Part shown: piece by piece, positions 1-9,078 of the stretch | Layout: each line of letters starts with the position of its first letter | Position numbering within the stretch: position 1 is the first letter of the stretch | Source: AP-15 sp035503615 | GTDB lineage: Bacteria > Pseudomonadota > Alphaproteobacteria > ATCC43930 > CGMCC-115725 | Assembly (NCBI GenBank): GCA_035503615.1 | Contig: DATJTI010000031.1 | Location: forward strand, 1 to 64,000 | DNA: 64,000 bases | Direction of reading: 5' to 3' | Translations under genes and position numbers: made by a program | The notes under the pieces: generated by a model | What the model saw: the letters and a program-made list of their open reading frames with translations, nothing else | Told to the model about the DNA's origin: nothing | The model's database searches: none

Positions 1-1766
1 CGGATCGCCGGGTTGCGGGTCGCGAGCAGCGGCTCGGCCGGGTGAAACAGCTCCTCATGCAACTTTTCGCCGGGCCGCAGCCCGATATATTCGATCGCGA
101 TGTCGCGGTCGGGCCGCAAGCCGGCGAGGCGGATCATCTGCCGCGCGAGATCGACGATGCGCACCGGCTCGCCCATGTCGAGCACGCAGATCTTGCCGCG
201 CTCGGCCGGCGCCTGCGGCGCTGCCGACAATGCCGCCGATTGCAGCACCAGCTCGACCGCTTCGCGCACCGTCATGAAAAAGCGCGAGACTTCCGGATGG
301 GTGACGGTCAGCGGCCCACCGGCGGCGAGCTGGCGCGTGAACAGCGGCACCACCGACCCGGTCGAGCCGAGGACATTGCCGAACCGCACCGTGACATAGC
401 GCGTGCCGGGGACCGGCTGCCGCGCCTCGTGGAGATCGAGAGCCTGGCAGAATCCTTCAGCGAGCCGCTTGGTGGCGCCCATCACGCTCGTCGGGTTAAC
501 CGCCTTGTCGGTCGAGATCATGACGACGATCGAGACGCCAAAGGCGCGCGCCGCCTCGGCGACGTTTCGGCTGCCGGCGATGTTGGTCAGCACCCCCTCG
601 ATCGGGTTGGCCTCGACCATCGGCAGGTGCTTCAGCGCCGCGGCGTGAAACACGATCTCGGGCCGTTCGGCGGCGATCACCGCGTCGATCTGGCCGCGAT
701 CGCGCACATCGCGCAGCAGCGGGACCGGCGCCGATCGGGCCAACCGCTCGCGCAGCTCCATGTCGATCGTGTAGAGCGCGAACTCGCTGTGATCGATCAG
801 CACCAGCCGGGCCGGGTCAAAGGCCGCGATCTGGCGAGCGAGTTCGGCGCCGATCGTGCCGCCGGCCCCGGTGACCAGCACCCGGCGGCCGCCGATCAGC
901 CGGGCCATGCCATCCCGGTCGAGAACCGCCTGCGGCCGGCCCAGCAGATCCTCGAGGTCGATCGGTTCGAGAGCATGCTCTGGATTGTCGAGCCGGCGCT
1001 CGAAATCGGTCAGCTTGGGCAGTCGGGCAAGCGGGATCGCCAGCGCCTCGGCGCGATCGAGCAGCCGGCGCACCTGGTCTCCGGGCAGATTCTGCGCGGT
1101 GATGATCAGCTTCTGCGGGCGCTTGCCGCGGCGGTCGAGCCGCGCCACGACGGTTTCGAGCGAATCGATCGTCCCCAGCACCGGCACCCGATAGATCTCA
1201 CGCCCGACCCGCGACGGCGTATCCGCCAGCACCCCGACCACGCGGTAGACGGCGCGCGGGTTGCGCATCATCTCGCGGATGAAGGTGTCGGCCCCGTCCT
1301 TGGCGCTGATCAGCAGCACCGGCACGCTCTGGTGCCGGGCACGTTCGAGGACGTGATCGAGGCCGCGATCCTTGAACAGTCGATAGGCGAGGCGCGGCGC
1401 CCCCAGCAATGCCACGAGCACAAACCAGTCGATGATCAGGGTCGAGCGCGGCAGTGCTGCGAGGCGCGTCAAAACGAACATCGCCGGCAGAAAGACGAGG
1501 AGGGTCAGGCTCACCGCGCGGGCGATGTTGAACAGGTCGGGCAGCGACGCATAGCGCCAGATCCCGCGATAGAGGCCGGTCAGCAGGAACACCCCGGCGG
1601 CGATCACCGTGAAGCTCGTGATATAGAACGCGGTCAGCCGCGGCTGGTAGCCGATCAGATCGATGCCGAGCCGCAGATAGAGCGACACCGCGAGCGACAG
1701 CGCCGCCATCGCGATGTCGTGGACAAAGGCGAAGAGCGCCCGCCGATTGTTGGGAAGGATCAGCAC
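1..1766 (-). CDS. Nucleoside-diphosphate-sugar 4,6-dehydratase, WbpM/FlaA1/CapD family (3' end cut by window)
   Basis: Inner-membrane enzyme that converts UDP-HexNAc-type sugar nucleotides for surface polysaccharide or glycan synthesis. The translated reverse strand shows an N-terminal membrane region with several hydrophobic stretches, a first nucleotide-binding region, and a second Rossmann domain beginning VTGAGGTIGAE. This is followed by STDKAVNPTS and VMGATKR. The Met-x-x-x-Lys in the last motif, replacing the usual Tyr-x-x-x-Lys, is typical of the PglF/WbpM C6-dehydratases. The reading frame is still open at position 1, so the C-terminus is missing. The start is uncertain: I chose the GTG at 1766, preceded by AGGGG; another in-frame GTG lies at 1790. 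It is divergent from the K+ channel gene. Confidence 0.85.
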   Translation of the reverse strand, partial: MLILPNNRRALFAFVHDIAMAALSLAVSLYLRLGIDLIGYQPRLTAFYITSFTVIAAGVFLLTGLYRGIWRYASLPDLFNIARAVSLTLLVFLPAMFVLTRLAALPRSTLIIDWFVLVALLGAPRLAYRLFKDRGLDHVLERARHQSVPVLLISAKDGADTFIREMMRNPRAVYRVVGVLADTPSRVGREIYRVPVLGTIDSLETVVARLDRRGKRPQKLIITAQNLPGDQVRRLLDRAEALAIPLARLPKLTDFERRLDNPEHALEPIDLEDLLGRPQAVLDRDGMARLIGGRRVLVTGAGGTIGAELARQIAAFDPARLVLIDHSEFALYTIDMELRERLARSAPVPLLRDVRDRGQIDAVIAAERPEIVFHAAALKHLPMVEANPIEGVLTNIAGSRNVAEAARAFGVSIVVMISTDKAVNPTSVMGATKRLAEGFCQALDLHEARQPVPGTRYVTVRFGNVLGSTGSVVPLFTRQLAAGGPLTVTHPEVSRFFMTVREAVELVLQSAALSAAPQAPAERGKICVLDMGEPVRIVDLARQMIRLAGLRPDRDIAIEYIGLRPGEKLHEELFHPAEPLLATRNPAI

Positions 1767-1927
1767 CGCGCCCCTATAACAGGAAATCACGACGATGCGA
1801 AAGATCGCGCGGCCGGCGGCGGCCGGACATGGCCGGATCGCGCGCGCAGCACCCCATGGCGACAATGGTGTCGCGGCGTCTGCGGCTCTTCTGTTTCGGC
1901 GGCGTCGGCGGTCTATTAGAATGACGC

Positions 1928-3157
1928 ATGAGGTGGGAGCGGCTCTACAAGGTGCTGCAGCCCGAAGCCGCCGGCACGGCCGCGCGGTGTTTTCGGCTGG
2001 TCCACCACGGCATGGTCATGCTCGGCATTGCGATCATGCTGGCCGATACCGAGGTGAGCTGGCGACAGGAATATCACGGCCTGCTCGACGCCGGGTTCCA
2101 GCTCGCCGGCGCCTTCTTTGTGGCGGAGTATGTGGCGCGGCTGGCCGCCGCCGCGGGTGCTCCAGGCGCGTATCGCCGCGGCTGGCGCGCGCGGCTCGCC
2201 TGGGCCGTCTCGCCCGGCGGCGTGTTCGACCTGCTCGGGACCCTGCCGGGGATTCTCGATCTCGCCTTCAACCCGCGCTTCGCCAGCCTCTACGGCTTCA
2301 TCTGGGTGTTCAAGCCGATCCGCTACGCGCCGGGGCTGGCGAGCTTGCAGCGCGTCATCAGCCGCGCACGGCACGCTCTCTTGTCGGTGCTGCTCGGCTT
2401 CGGGATCGTGCTGCTGGCCGCCGCCAGCCTTGCCTATCTGCTCGAGCGTCATGCCCAGCCGGCGCTATTCGGCTCGATCCCGCTGGCGCTGTGGTGGGCG
2501 ATCGTGACCCTGACGACGACCGGCTATGGCGATGTGACCCCGATCACCCCGCTCGGCCGCATCCTGGCCGGGGTGGTCATGGTCAGCGGCATCCTGGTGT
2601 TCGCGTTGTGGGCCGGTATCCTCGCCACCGGATATGCCGAGGAGCTGCGGCGCCGCGAATTCCTGCGCACCTGGGACCTGGTCGCCAAGGTGCCGTTTTT
2701 CGGCAAAGTCGGGGCCGCGGTCATCGCCGATGCGGTGAGCTTGTTGCGGCCGCGCGACTATCCGGCGCGGGCCATCGTCGTGCGCCGCGGTGAGCCCGGC
2801 GATTGCATGTATTTCATTGCCTCGGGCGAGGTCGAGGTGCGGTTGCGCCCGGGCACGGTGCGGCTCGGGCCGGGCGAGTTCTTCGGCGAGATTGCGCTGT
2901 TGACCGGCGAGCCGCGCAACGCGACGATCGCGGCGGTGCAGCCCTGCACGCTGTTGTCCCTCGACATCGCCGATTTTCGCCAGCTGCTTGGCCGCCAGCC
3001 CGATCTCGCGCGCGTGGTCCGCGAGGAGGCCGAACGGCGCCTGCAAGCCCATCCGATGGGATCGCCGCACCCCCTGCCGCCAGGACCGTTCCCGGCAGCC
3101 GATCAGCAGAGGCCGCGCGCCGACGCGTCGGGCGGCGCGCCGTCTGCCGGATCGTGA
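1928..3157 (+). CDS. Cyclic-nucleotide-gated potassium channel (MloK1-like)
   Basis: Inner-membrane K+ channel of 409 residues. It has an N-terminal voltage-sensor-like membrane domain (about residues 20-175) and a pore with selectivity filter TTTGYGD (196-202). A C-terminal cyclic-nucleotide-binding domain covers about 254-372. The phosphate-binding cassette is intact (GEFFGEIALLTGEPRNAT, including the phosphate-contacting Arg at about 330), so cAMP or cGMP gating is plausible. The putative S4 region has few arginines, as in non-voltage-gated MloK1. The last 35 residues are low-complexity and Pro/Ala-rich. The stop TGA (3155-3157) lies inside the first unit of an 18-bp tandem array, and the 3' end overlaps the convergent DUF455 gene by 55 bp. 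Confidence 0.9.
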   Translation: MRWERLYKVLQPEAAGTAARCFRLVHHGMVMLGIAIMLADTEVSWRQEYHGLLDAGFQLAGAFFVAEYVARLAAAAGAPGAYRRGWRARLAWAVSPGGVFDLLGTLPGILDLAFNPRFASLYGFIWVFKPIRYAPGLASLQRVISRARHALLSVLLGFGIVLLAAASLAYLLERHAQPALFGSIPLALWWAIVTLTTTGYGDVTPITPLGRILAGVVMVSGILVFALWAGILATGYAEELRRREFLRTWDLVAKVPFFGKVGAAVIADAVSLLRPRDYPARAIVVRRGEPGDCMYFIASGEVEVRLRPGTVRLGPGEFFGEIALLTGEPRNATIAAVQPCTLLSLDIADFRQLLGRQPDLARVVREEAERRLQAHPMGSPHPLPPGPFPAADQQRPRADASGGAPSAGS

Positions 3158-4026
3158 TCGGCTGCCGGATCGTGATCGGCTGCCGGATCGTGATCGGTTG
3201 CCGGATCGTGATCGGCTGCCGGATCGTAATAGTCTTTCGGGAAACCAGCGGCACGGCGCGCGGCATGGTTGAAGGGCGGCTTTAGCCGGCCCTTGAAGCG
3301 CTGCGCGACCTGCTCGCGAAAGACCGCGGCAGCGACGTGGCCGCGGTGCCGGCACAACCATTCGAACCAGCGCATGCCGGTGGCCACATGGCCGATCTCC
3401 TGCCGGTAGATATAACGCAGCAGCCGGGCGCTGCGGCAATCGCCGGCGTGATCGAGCCGCTGCGCCATCTCCGGGGTCACATCAAGCCCGCGTGCTTCGA
3501 GTACCAGCGGCACGATGGCGAGCCGCGGCAACAGGTCATCACTGGTCGCCGCTGCCGCTTCCCACAGACCGTCATGCGCCGGCAGGTCGCCGTAACCGGT
3601 GCCGAGCTCCGCGAGCCGTGCTGCGAGCAACAGGAAATGGCGCGCCTCCTCGGCGGCGACGCCGACCCAATCGTCGAAAAACGTGCGCGGCAACGCCGCC
3701 TCGCCGCCAAAGCGCGCGACGAGATCCCAGGCGAGATCGATCGCGTTGAGCTCGATATGCGCGAGCGCATGCAGCAGCGCGATGCGGCCAGCCGGCGATC
3801 CGAAGTTGCGCCGCCTCGGCATCTCGCGCGGCGGCAGCAGCCGGGGCCGCCCGGGCCGTGCCGGGCGCAGCGGCGGAATAGCGTCGCCGATCGGCAAACC
3901 GCGCGCGGCCCAGGCGCCGGCGAGTGCCCGGCTCAGCGCCGCCTTCGCTGCCGGATCCGCCGTCGTCAGGATCGCGACCGCACCCCCGGTCAGGCTCCCG
4001 GCCGCCGCAGCCGGCAGGGCCGACAC
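3103..4026 (-). CDS. DUF455 family ferritin-like protein with repeat-encoded C-terminal tail
   Basis: A 307-residue protein of the DUF455 family, predicted to be an all-alpha ferritin-like fold. Conserved Glu/His motifs are visible: AHIELNAIDLAWD, AAEEARHFLL and RQEIGHVATGM, which could bind a di-metal centre; its substrate is unknown. GTG at 4026, eight bases after the bcp stop, gives the start expected for the family. The longer upstream frame is only the shadow of bcp. The last 25 or so residues are DPAADH-type repeats from the 18-bp tandem array and look like a recent addition. The gene follows glnE and bcp in one minus-strand operon. Confidence 0.85.
   Translation of the reverse strand: MSALPAAAAGSLTGGAVAILTTADPAAKAALSRALAGAWAARGLPIGDAIPPLRPARPGRPRLLPPREMPRRRNFGSPAGRIALLHALAHIELNAIDLAWDLVARFGGEAALPRTFFDDWVGVAAEEARHFLLLAARLAELGTGYGDLPAHDGLWEAAAATSDDLLPRLAIVPLVLEARGLDVTPEMAQRLDHAGDCRSARLLRYIYRQEIGHVATGMRWFEWLCRHRGHVAAAVFREQVAQRFKGRLKPPFNHAARRAAGFPKDYYDPAADHDPATDHDPAADHDPAADHDPADGAPPDASARGLC
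3145..3234 (+). repeat. Tandem array, 18-bp unit, 5 copies
   Basis: Five consecutive units of TGCCGGATCGTGATCGGC, the third and fifth with substitutions. The array contains the stop codon of the K+ channel on the plus strand. On the minus strand it encodes the Asp-Pro-Ala-Ala-Asp-His repeats at the C-terminus of the DUF455 protein. The 18-bp period keeps both reading frames, and the channel's TGA recurs in frame in the following units. Confidence 0.95.
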
Positions 4027-4034
4027 TGCATCGA

Positions 4035-4499
4035 TCAGAGCGCGCGCGCCGCTTTCAGCACCTCGGCGACATGACCCGGCACCCTCACCTTGTGCCACAC
4101 CCCGCGCACAATCCCCGATCCGTCGATCAGAAAGGTCGCGCGCTCGATCCCCATGTATTTGCGCCCATACATGCTTTTCTCGACCCAGGTGCCGTATTTC
4201 TCGCAGACGGCACCATCGACATCGGCAGCGAGCGTAAACGGCAGGCCGTGCTTTTTCTTGAACTTGTCGTGCGAGGCGACCGAATCCTTGGAGATGCCGA
4301 TCACGACCGCGCCGGCCCCGCGATAATCCGGCAGCGCGTCGCGAAACCCGCAAGCCTCGGCGGTGCAGCCCGAGGTGTCGTCCTTGGGATAGAAGTACAG
4401 CACCACCTTCTGCCCGGCGAACTGCGCCAGGCTGATGCTGCCACTGCCGTCGGTCGGCAGTGTGAAATCGGGAGCCTTCTGGCCGGGCTCGATCGTCAT
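4035..4499 (-). CDS. bcp: Thioredoxin-dependent peroxiredoxin, BCP/PrxQ type
   Basis: Cytoplasmic thiol peroxidase of 154 residues that reduces H2O2 and organic hydroperoxides using thioredoxin. The sequence shows the PrxQ signature YFYPKDDTSGCTAEACGF, with the peroxidatic Cys followed five residues later by the resolving Cys. The ATG overlaps the glnE stop in an ATGA arrangement (4496-4499), which implies translational coupling. The DUF455 gene follows eight bases downstream. Confidence 0.95.
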   Translation of the reverse strand: MTIEPGQKAPDFTLPTDGSGSISLAQFAGQKVVLYFYPKDDTSGCTAEACGFRDALPDYRGAGAVVIGISKDSVASHDKFKKKHGLPFTLAADVDGAVCEKYGTWVEKSMYGRKYMGIERATFLIDGSGIVRGVWHKVRVPGHVAEVLKAARAL

Positions 4500-7400
4500 T
4501 GCGTGCTCCCTGCGGTTGGCGACGCGACATCGCGCGCGCGGCGCGCCGGTTCGTCGATCAGCTCCTCGTACCAGCGTGCGACATGCGTGGTGGCGGCAGT
4601 GATATCTGCGACGAGCCGGGTGAAGTCAACCGCTCCGGCGCAGCGTGCGAGGGTGGCGGCATCGGGCCCGGAAAAGCTCGTCTCGCGCGCGCCGTCATCG
4701 CCGATCAGGATCAGCACCGCCTGCACCTGGCGCAGCAGCGACAGGGCATCGCCGAGCTCGCTCCCGGCCGGCGGCGGCAGAACTCCGGATGCAGTCAGCG
4801 CCTGAAGTGCTGCGGCAGTGCCGCGGTGGAGCACCCATGGCGAGGCGGCGGCTTCACGCAGCATCAGGTATTGGGTGATGAATTCGAGGTCGAAGAGACC
4901 GCCCGGCCGGTTCTTCAGATCCCAGGGCGAGGCGTGCGGAGTTTCGGCGGCGATGCGCCGGCGCATATCGGCGACATCGATGAGCAGCCGCCGCGGATCG
5001 CGCCGGGATTGCAGCACCGCGCCGATCACCTCGCCGACCCGGCGGCAAAGCCCGGCATCCCCGGCGACCGGGCGCGCGCGGGTCAAGGCCATGTGCTCCC
5101 AGCTCCACGCGGATTGATGCTGGTAGCGCTCGAAACTCTGGAGGCTCGAGGCGATCGGCCCCGCGCTGCCCGACGGCCGCAGCCGCATATCGACCGGATA
5201 GAGCGAGCCCTCGGCGGTTGGCGCGGTCAATGCCCCGATCAGCCGCTGGCTCAGCCGGGCGTAGTAGGCCGGGACCGGCAGCGGCCGGGCGCCGTCCGAC
5301 GCGGCGATGGCTGGCGGCGCATCATAAATCAGGATCAGATCGAGATCGGAGGCGAGCGTCATCTCGCGGCTGCCGAGACGCCCCATCGCGACCAGCGCCA
5401 GGGCGCCGCCCTCCACCCGTCCGTGGCGGCGCGCGAATTCCGTCTCGACCGCCGGGACGAGGGCGGCGAGCGCGCATTCGGCAATGTCGGCGAGGGCCTC
5501 GCCGGCTGCCCCGGCCTGGAGCGTGCGGCGCAACAGCTGCACACCGATCTGGAACCGCCGCTCATTCGCCCAGCGTCGCAAGGCATCGAGCGTGTCGGCG
5601 AAATCGGCGGCACCGGAGAGGATGTCGCCGAGATCGGCGGCAAGGTGGGGGCGATCCGCCGGCGGCGCAAAAAACTCCTCGGTCAGCACCGCATCGAGCA
5701 ATGCCGGCCGCTGCGCCAGCTGCTCGGCAAGGCGCGGTGCACCGGCCATGATGTCGGCCACCAGCGAGAGCAGCCCCGGATTCGCCTGAAACAGCGAGAA
5801 CAGCTGCACCCCCGATTGCAGCCGCGACAGAAACCGGTCGAACCGCCGCAGCGCCTCGTCCGGATGCGAGGTGGCGCCGAAGATGCGCAGCAGTTCGGGA
5901 ACCAGCTCGGTCAAAATCTCGCGGACCCGCTGGCTGCGGGTCGCGCGCATGCGGCCGTAATGCCAGCCGCGCACCAGGGCGGCGACCGAAGGCGGACCGG
6001 CAAAGCCGAGCCGGGCGATCGTTTCGAGGGTTTCCGGGTCGTCCTCGGTCCCGGTGAACACCAGATTGCCGGGGCCGGCGAGGTTGGGTGCCTGCTCGAA
6101 CAGCTCGGCATAGGTCTGCTCGACCGAGCGCAGATGCGCGGTCAGATCGGTGGTGAACGCGCCGGGCGCGCGATAGCCGAGAAACCGGGCGATCCGGGCA
6201 ATCCCGGCGCAATCCTCGGGCAGGCGATGGGTCTGCGCGTCGTCAACCATCTGCAAGCGATGTTCGAGGCGCCGCAAAAACCGGTAATCGTCGATCAGCG
6301 CGGCGGCCACAGCCGGTTCGATCCGGCCCATGTCGGCGAGCCGGCACAGCGCCTCGCAGGTCGGGCGCACCCGCAATTCCGGCCGGCGTCCGCCCCAGAT
6401 CAGCTGCTGCGTCTGGGCAAAGAACTCGATTTCGCGGATCCCGCCGCGGCCGATCTTGATGTCGTGGCCTTTGACGGCGATGCGAGCGCCGCCGCGATGC
6501 GCGTTGATCTGGCGCTTGATCGAATGAATGTCCTGGATCGCCGCGAAATCGAGATGCCGGCGCCAGATGAACGGCCGCAATTCGCGCAGGAACCATTCGC
6601 CGGCATCGCGGTCGCCGGCGATCGGGCGCGCCTTGATCAGTGCTGCGCGCTCCCAGTTCTGACCGACACTCTCGTAATAGGCGAGTGCCGCCGCGACCGA
6701 CATGGCCGGCGGGGTCGAACCGGGGTCGGGACGCAGCCGAAGATCGGTGCGAAACACATAGCCGTCGCCGGTGCGCTCTTCGAGAAGGCGCACCAGATCG
6801 CGCGCGAACCGGCTGAAGAACGGCTGTGGACCATCCGCCCCGGCGACCCTGGCTCGCGCCGGATCAAACAGCAGGATCAGGTCGATATCGCTCGAATAGT
6901 TCAGCTCGCCAGCGCCGAGCTTGCCCATGCCGAGAATGACGAGGCCGCTGTCGCGTTCCGGGTCGGCCGGATCGGCGAGCGTCATCCGGTTGGTCGCCGC
7001 CGCCCGGCGCAGCAGATGGCGGGCCACGGCACCGACCGCGGCCGCCGCGAACCGGCTGAGGGCTGCGGTCTGCCGTTCGAGCGACCAGGCCCCGGCAAGC
7101 TCGGCAGCGGCCGCGAGCAGTGCAGTGCGCCGTTTGGCGATGCGCAACCGGCGCATCAGTGCCGCGAAATCTTCGCCGCGATCGGCACGGTCCTCGACCT
7201 CGGTTGCGACCTCCTCGAACAGCGGGTCGGCGCCCTCGGTAACGAGGCGGGTCAGAAACCGCCACTCGGTGACGGCGAGCCTGCTAAGAAACGGACTGTT
7301 GCCAAAGATGCCGGCGAGGAACTGCCGGCCGGGGCCTGCAGCGCTCCAAGCGCGCGCGGTTGATGCTGCCGGGTCGCCCACCGCTGCATCCCCCACCGCC

Positions 7401-7558
7401 GGATCACCCGCTGCCGCACCGAGAGCCTCCGCCCAGGCGGCGAAGCCGAGTTCCAGGAGGTGCGGATCGGCGGGCAGCGCCAGCCCGTCGTCATCTGCCG
7501 CAAGACCCGACAACAGCTTCATCTCACCAGCAACCCGGCAGCGGCGGAGGCGTCGCAC
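4496..7558 (-). CDS. glnE: Bifunctional glutamine synthetase adenylyltransferase / adenylyl-removing enzyme
   Basis: Controls glutamine synthetase by adenylylation and phosphorolytic deadenylylation in response to PII and glutamine. The 1020-residue length is close to the family's. Two nucleotidyltransferase domains each carry a GMGKLG/MGRLG loop and a DxD metal site: YSSDIDLILLFD near residue 225 (adenylyl removase) and ASDLDLILIYD near 740 (adenylyltransferase). The first start is GTG at 7558; an in-frame ATG at 7525 (MKLLSGLA), preceded by GGTGAG, is an equally plausible start. It is the first gene of glnE-bcp-DUF455. Confidence 0.96.
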   Translation of the reverse strand: MRRLRRCRVAGEMKLLSGLAADDDGLALPADPHLLELGFAAWAEALGAAAGDPAVGDAAVGDPAASTARAWSAAGPGRQFLAGIFGNSPFLSRLAVTEWRFLTRLVTEGADPLFEEVATEVEDRADRGEDFAALMRRLRIAKRRTALLAAAAELAGAWSLERQTAALSRFAAAAVGAVARHLLRRAAATNRMTLADPADPERDSGLVILGMGKLGAGELNYSSDIDLILLFDPARARVAGADGPQPFFSRFARDLVRLLEERTGDGYVFRTDLRLRPDPGSTPPAMSVAAALAYYESVGQNWERAALIKARPIAGDRDAGEWFLRELRPFIWRRHLDFAAIQDIHSIKRQINAHRGGARIAVKGHDIKIGRGGIREIEFFAQTQQLIWGGRRPELRVRPTCEALCRLADMGRIEPAVAAALIDDYRFLRRLEHRLQMVDDAQTHRLPEDCAGIARIARFLGYRAPGAFTTDLTAHLRSVEQTYAELFEQAPNLAGPGNLVFTGTEDDPETLETIARLGFAGPPSVAALVRGWHYGRMRATRSQRVREILTELVPELLRIFGATSHPDEALRRFDRFLSRLQSGVQLFSLFQANPGLLSLVADIMAGAPRLAEQLAQRPALLDAVLTEEFFAPPADRPHLAADLGDILSGAADFADTLDALRRWANERRFQIGVQLLRRTLQAGAAGEALADIAECALAALVPAVETEFARRHGRVEGGALALVAMGRLGSREMTLASDLDLILIYDAPPAIAASDGARPLPVPAYYARLSQRLIGALTAPTAEGSLYPVDMRLRPSGSAGPIASSLQSFERYQHQSAWSWEHMALTRARPVAGDAGLCRRVGEVIGAVLQSRRDPRRLLIDVADMRRRIAAETPHASPWDLKNRPGGLFDLEFITQYLMLREAAASPWVLHRGTAAALQALTASGVLPPPAGSELGDALSLLRQVQAVLILIGDDGARETSFSGPDAATLARCAGAVDFTRLVADITAATTHVARWYEELIDEPARRARDVASPTAGSTQ

Positions 7559-7588
7559 CGGCCGGCCAAAATCCGCGCATCAGGGTGG

Positions 7589-7653
7589 CCTGACCTGCTT
7601 GTCCCTGACCCGTTTGCCCCCCTGACCCGCTTGCCCCCTGACCCGCTTGCCGG
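7589..7653 (+). repeat. Tandem array, 15-17-bp unit, 4 copies
   Basis: Four units of the form CCTGACCCGCTTGCCC with small length changes. The array fills the 119-bp space between the glnE start and the stop of the upstream MmgE/PrpD gene. It lies where a glnE promoter would be expected; no clear -35/-10 pair is seen in it. Confidence 0.85.
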
Positions 7654-7677
7654 CAGACCGGTGAGCGACGGCTTTGC

Positions 7678-9048
7678 TCAGCCTGCGCCGAGCCGGCAGA
7701 GTTGCCCGATATCGGCGATGTCGCCGAACCCGGCAACGGTCTCGCGCAATTCGCGCGCCCGAGCAGCACCGAGCACGGGTGCGGCCAATGCGTCGAATTT
7801 CGCGGCGAGGCGCCGGCCCTGCTCGGCAAGGTCGGCGGCCGGAACGCCCGAATCATGGCGCGTGTCGAGGTGGCGCCCATCGGTCGTCGCGACCTCGATC
7901 TCGGCCACGGTCTGTGGCCAATCCTGCTGAAAGTCGATCGTCATCAGTTCGCGCAGCCGCACCAGCTGCGGATCATGCGCCGTCGTTTCGCCATAGGCGG
8001 CGAGGCTTGCGGTATCGACCCCGGCGAGCGCCATCGCCACGGTCTGGCGCAGGCTGAATTTGCTCTGCAAGCCATCGACCGGGGCCGGGATGTTGCACAC
8101 ACGGTCGGTGCTGGTGTCGATGCGCAGCGTGATGCCGGCAATCCGCTCCGGGGTCAACCCGTGCCGTCGGCGCAGCTCGCGCGCGCATTCGATCGGGGCG
8201 TGGGTGAAATAGCAGGCGGCATGGTATTTGAAGAGGTTGGCGAGGATGTGCCAGCCGCCCTCCGGCTTGGTGAGCGCTTTTTCCGGCGAGAAATCGGGGC
8301 CGTGGGTCGCGGCAAAACCTTGCACGCATTCGATCAGATCGGTGCGGCTGGAAAAGCCGCGCGCCGCCAGCCGTGCCGCGAGCAGGCCGTTTTGCGCCGC
8401 CTTGCCGGCATGAAACGGCTTGCACATCGTACCGAACTCGGATTTGAGCCCGGCCGCCTGGGTCCCGGCGATGCCGAGCGCCGTCGCGGTCTTCTCGGCG
8501 TCGAGGCCAAGGAGCCGGGCGCAAGCCGCCGCGGCACCGAGGCAGCCCACCGTCGCGGTCGAATGAAAGCCGAGGTCGTAATGTCCGGGAGCGAGTGCGG
8601 CGCCGATGCGGCATTCGGTCTCATAGCCGGCGACAAACGCGGTCATGACGTCGCATCCGGAGCTGCCCTCCAGCTCGGCCAGCGCCAGCAACCCCGGCAG
8701 CACCGCGACCGAGGGATGCCCTGGCATCGCGACATTGACATCATCGAAATCGAGCGCATGGCCGGCGGCACCATTGACCAGCGCCGCCGCCAATGCCGGC
8801 AGCCGCCCGCGGTGCGCGAGGAGGCTCGCCTGCGGTGCGCCGCCGGCCTCGGTCATCTCGTCGAGCAATATCCCGACCAGCGAATCGCCGGCGCCGGCGA
8901 TGGCGCAACCGAGATAATCGAGCACGCACTGCCGCGCCACCTCCCGCACCGCCGCCGGCAGGTCTTCATAGCAAAGGGAGGCCGCCTGTGCCGCCAACGC
9001 CAGGGTCAGCATTCCCGCCTTGCCGCGGCTCGCCAGATCGCCGTCCAT
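7678..9048 (-). CDS. MmgE/PrpD family protein
   Basis: A 456-residue member of the 2-methylcitrate dehydratase (PrpD)/MmgE family, which also includes cis-aconitate decarboxylase and other iron-sulfur-independent dehydratases. It shows the family motif AGHALDFDDVN and the MPGHPSVAVLPGLLAL segment. The exact substrate cannot be read: there is no prpB or prpC nearby. I chose the ATG at 9048 because GGAGGCGAGA precedes it at good spacing; a GTG four codons upstream (9060) is the alternative. It is co-oriented with glnE but separated from it by a tandem array. Confidence 0.85.
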   Translation of the reverse strand: MDGDLASRGKAGMLTLALAAQAASLCYEDLPAAVREVARQCVLDYLGCAIAGAGDSLVGILLDEMTEAGGAPQASLLAHRGRLPALAAALVNGAAGHALDFDDVNVAMPGHPSVAVLPGLLALAELEGSSGCDVMTAFVAGYETECRIGAALAPGHYDLGFHSTATVGCLGAAAACARLLGLDAEKTATALGIAGTQAAGLKSEFGTMCKPFHAGKAAQNGLLAARLAARGFSSRTDLIECVQGFAATHGPDFSPEKALTKPEGGWHILANLFKYHAACYFTHAPIECARELRRRHGLTPERIAGITLRIDTSTDRVCNIPAPVDGLQSKFSLRQTVAMALAGVDTASLAAYGETTAHDPQLVRLRELMTIDFQQDWPQTVAEIEVATTDGRHLDTRHDSGVPAADLAEQGRRLAAKFDALAAPVLGAARARELRETVAGFGDIADIGQLCRLGAG

Positions 9049-9078
9049 TCTCGCCTCCACTTTCGGTAGCGCCTCACT

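Noticed and set aside
42..1919. 625-codon plus-strand frame over the first gene
   Set aside because: Antisense to the dehydratase gene, whose conserved motifs are clear on the minus strand.
3103..4530. 475-residue version of the DUF455 protein
   Set aside because: The upstream part is the out-of-frame shadow of bcp; GTG 4026 gives the normal family N-terminus.
4499..7363. 954-codon open frame opposite glnE
   Set aside because: Shadow frame; glnE on the minus strand has both catalytic domains intact.
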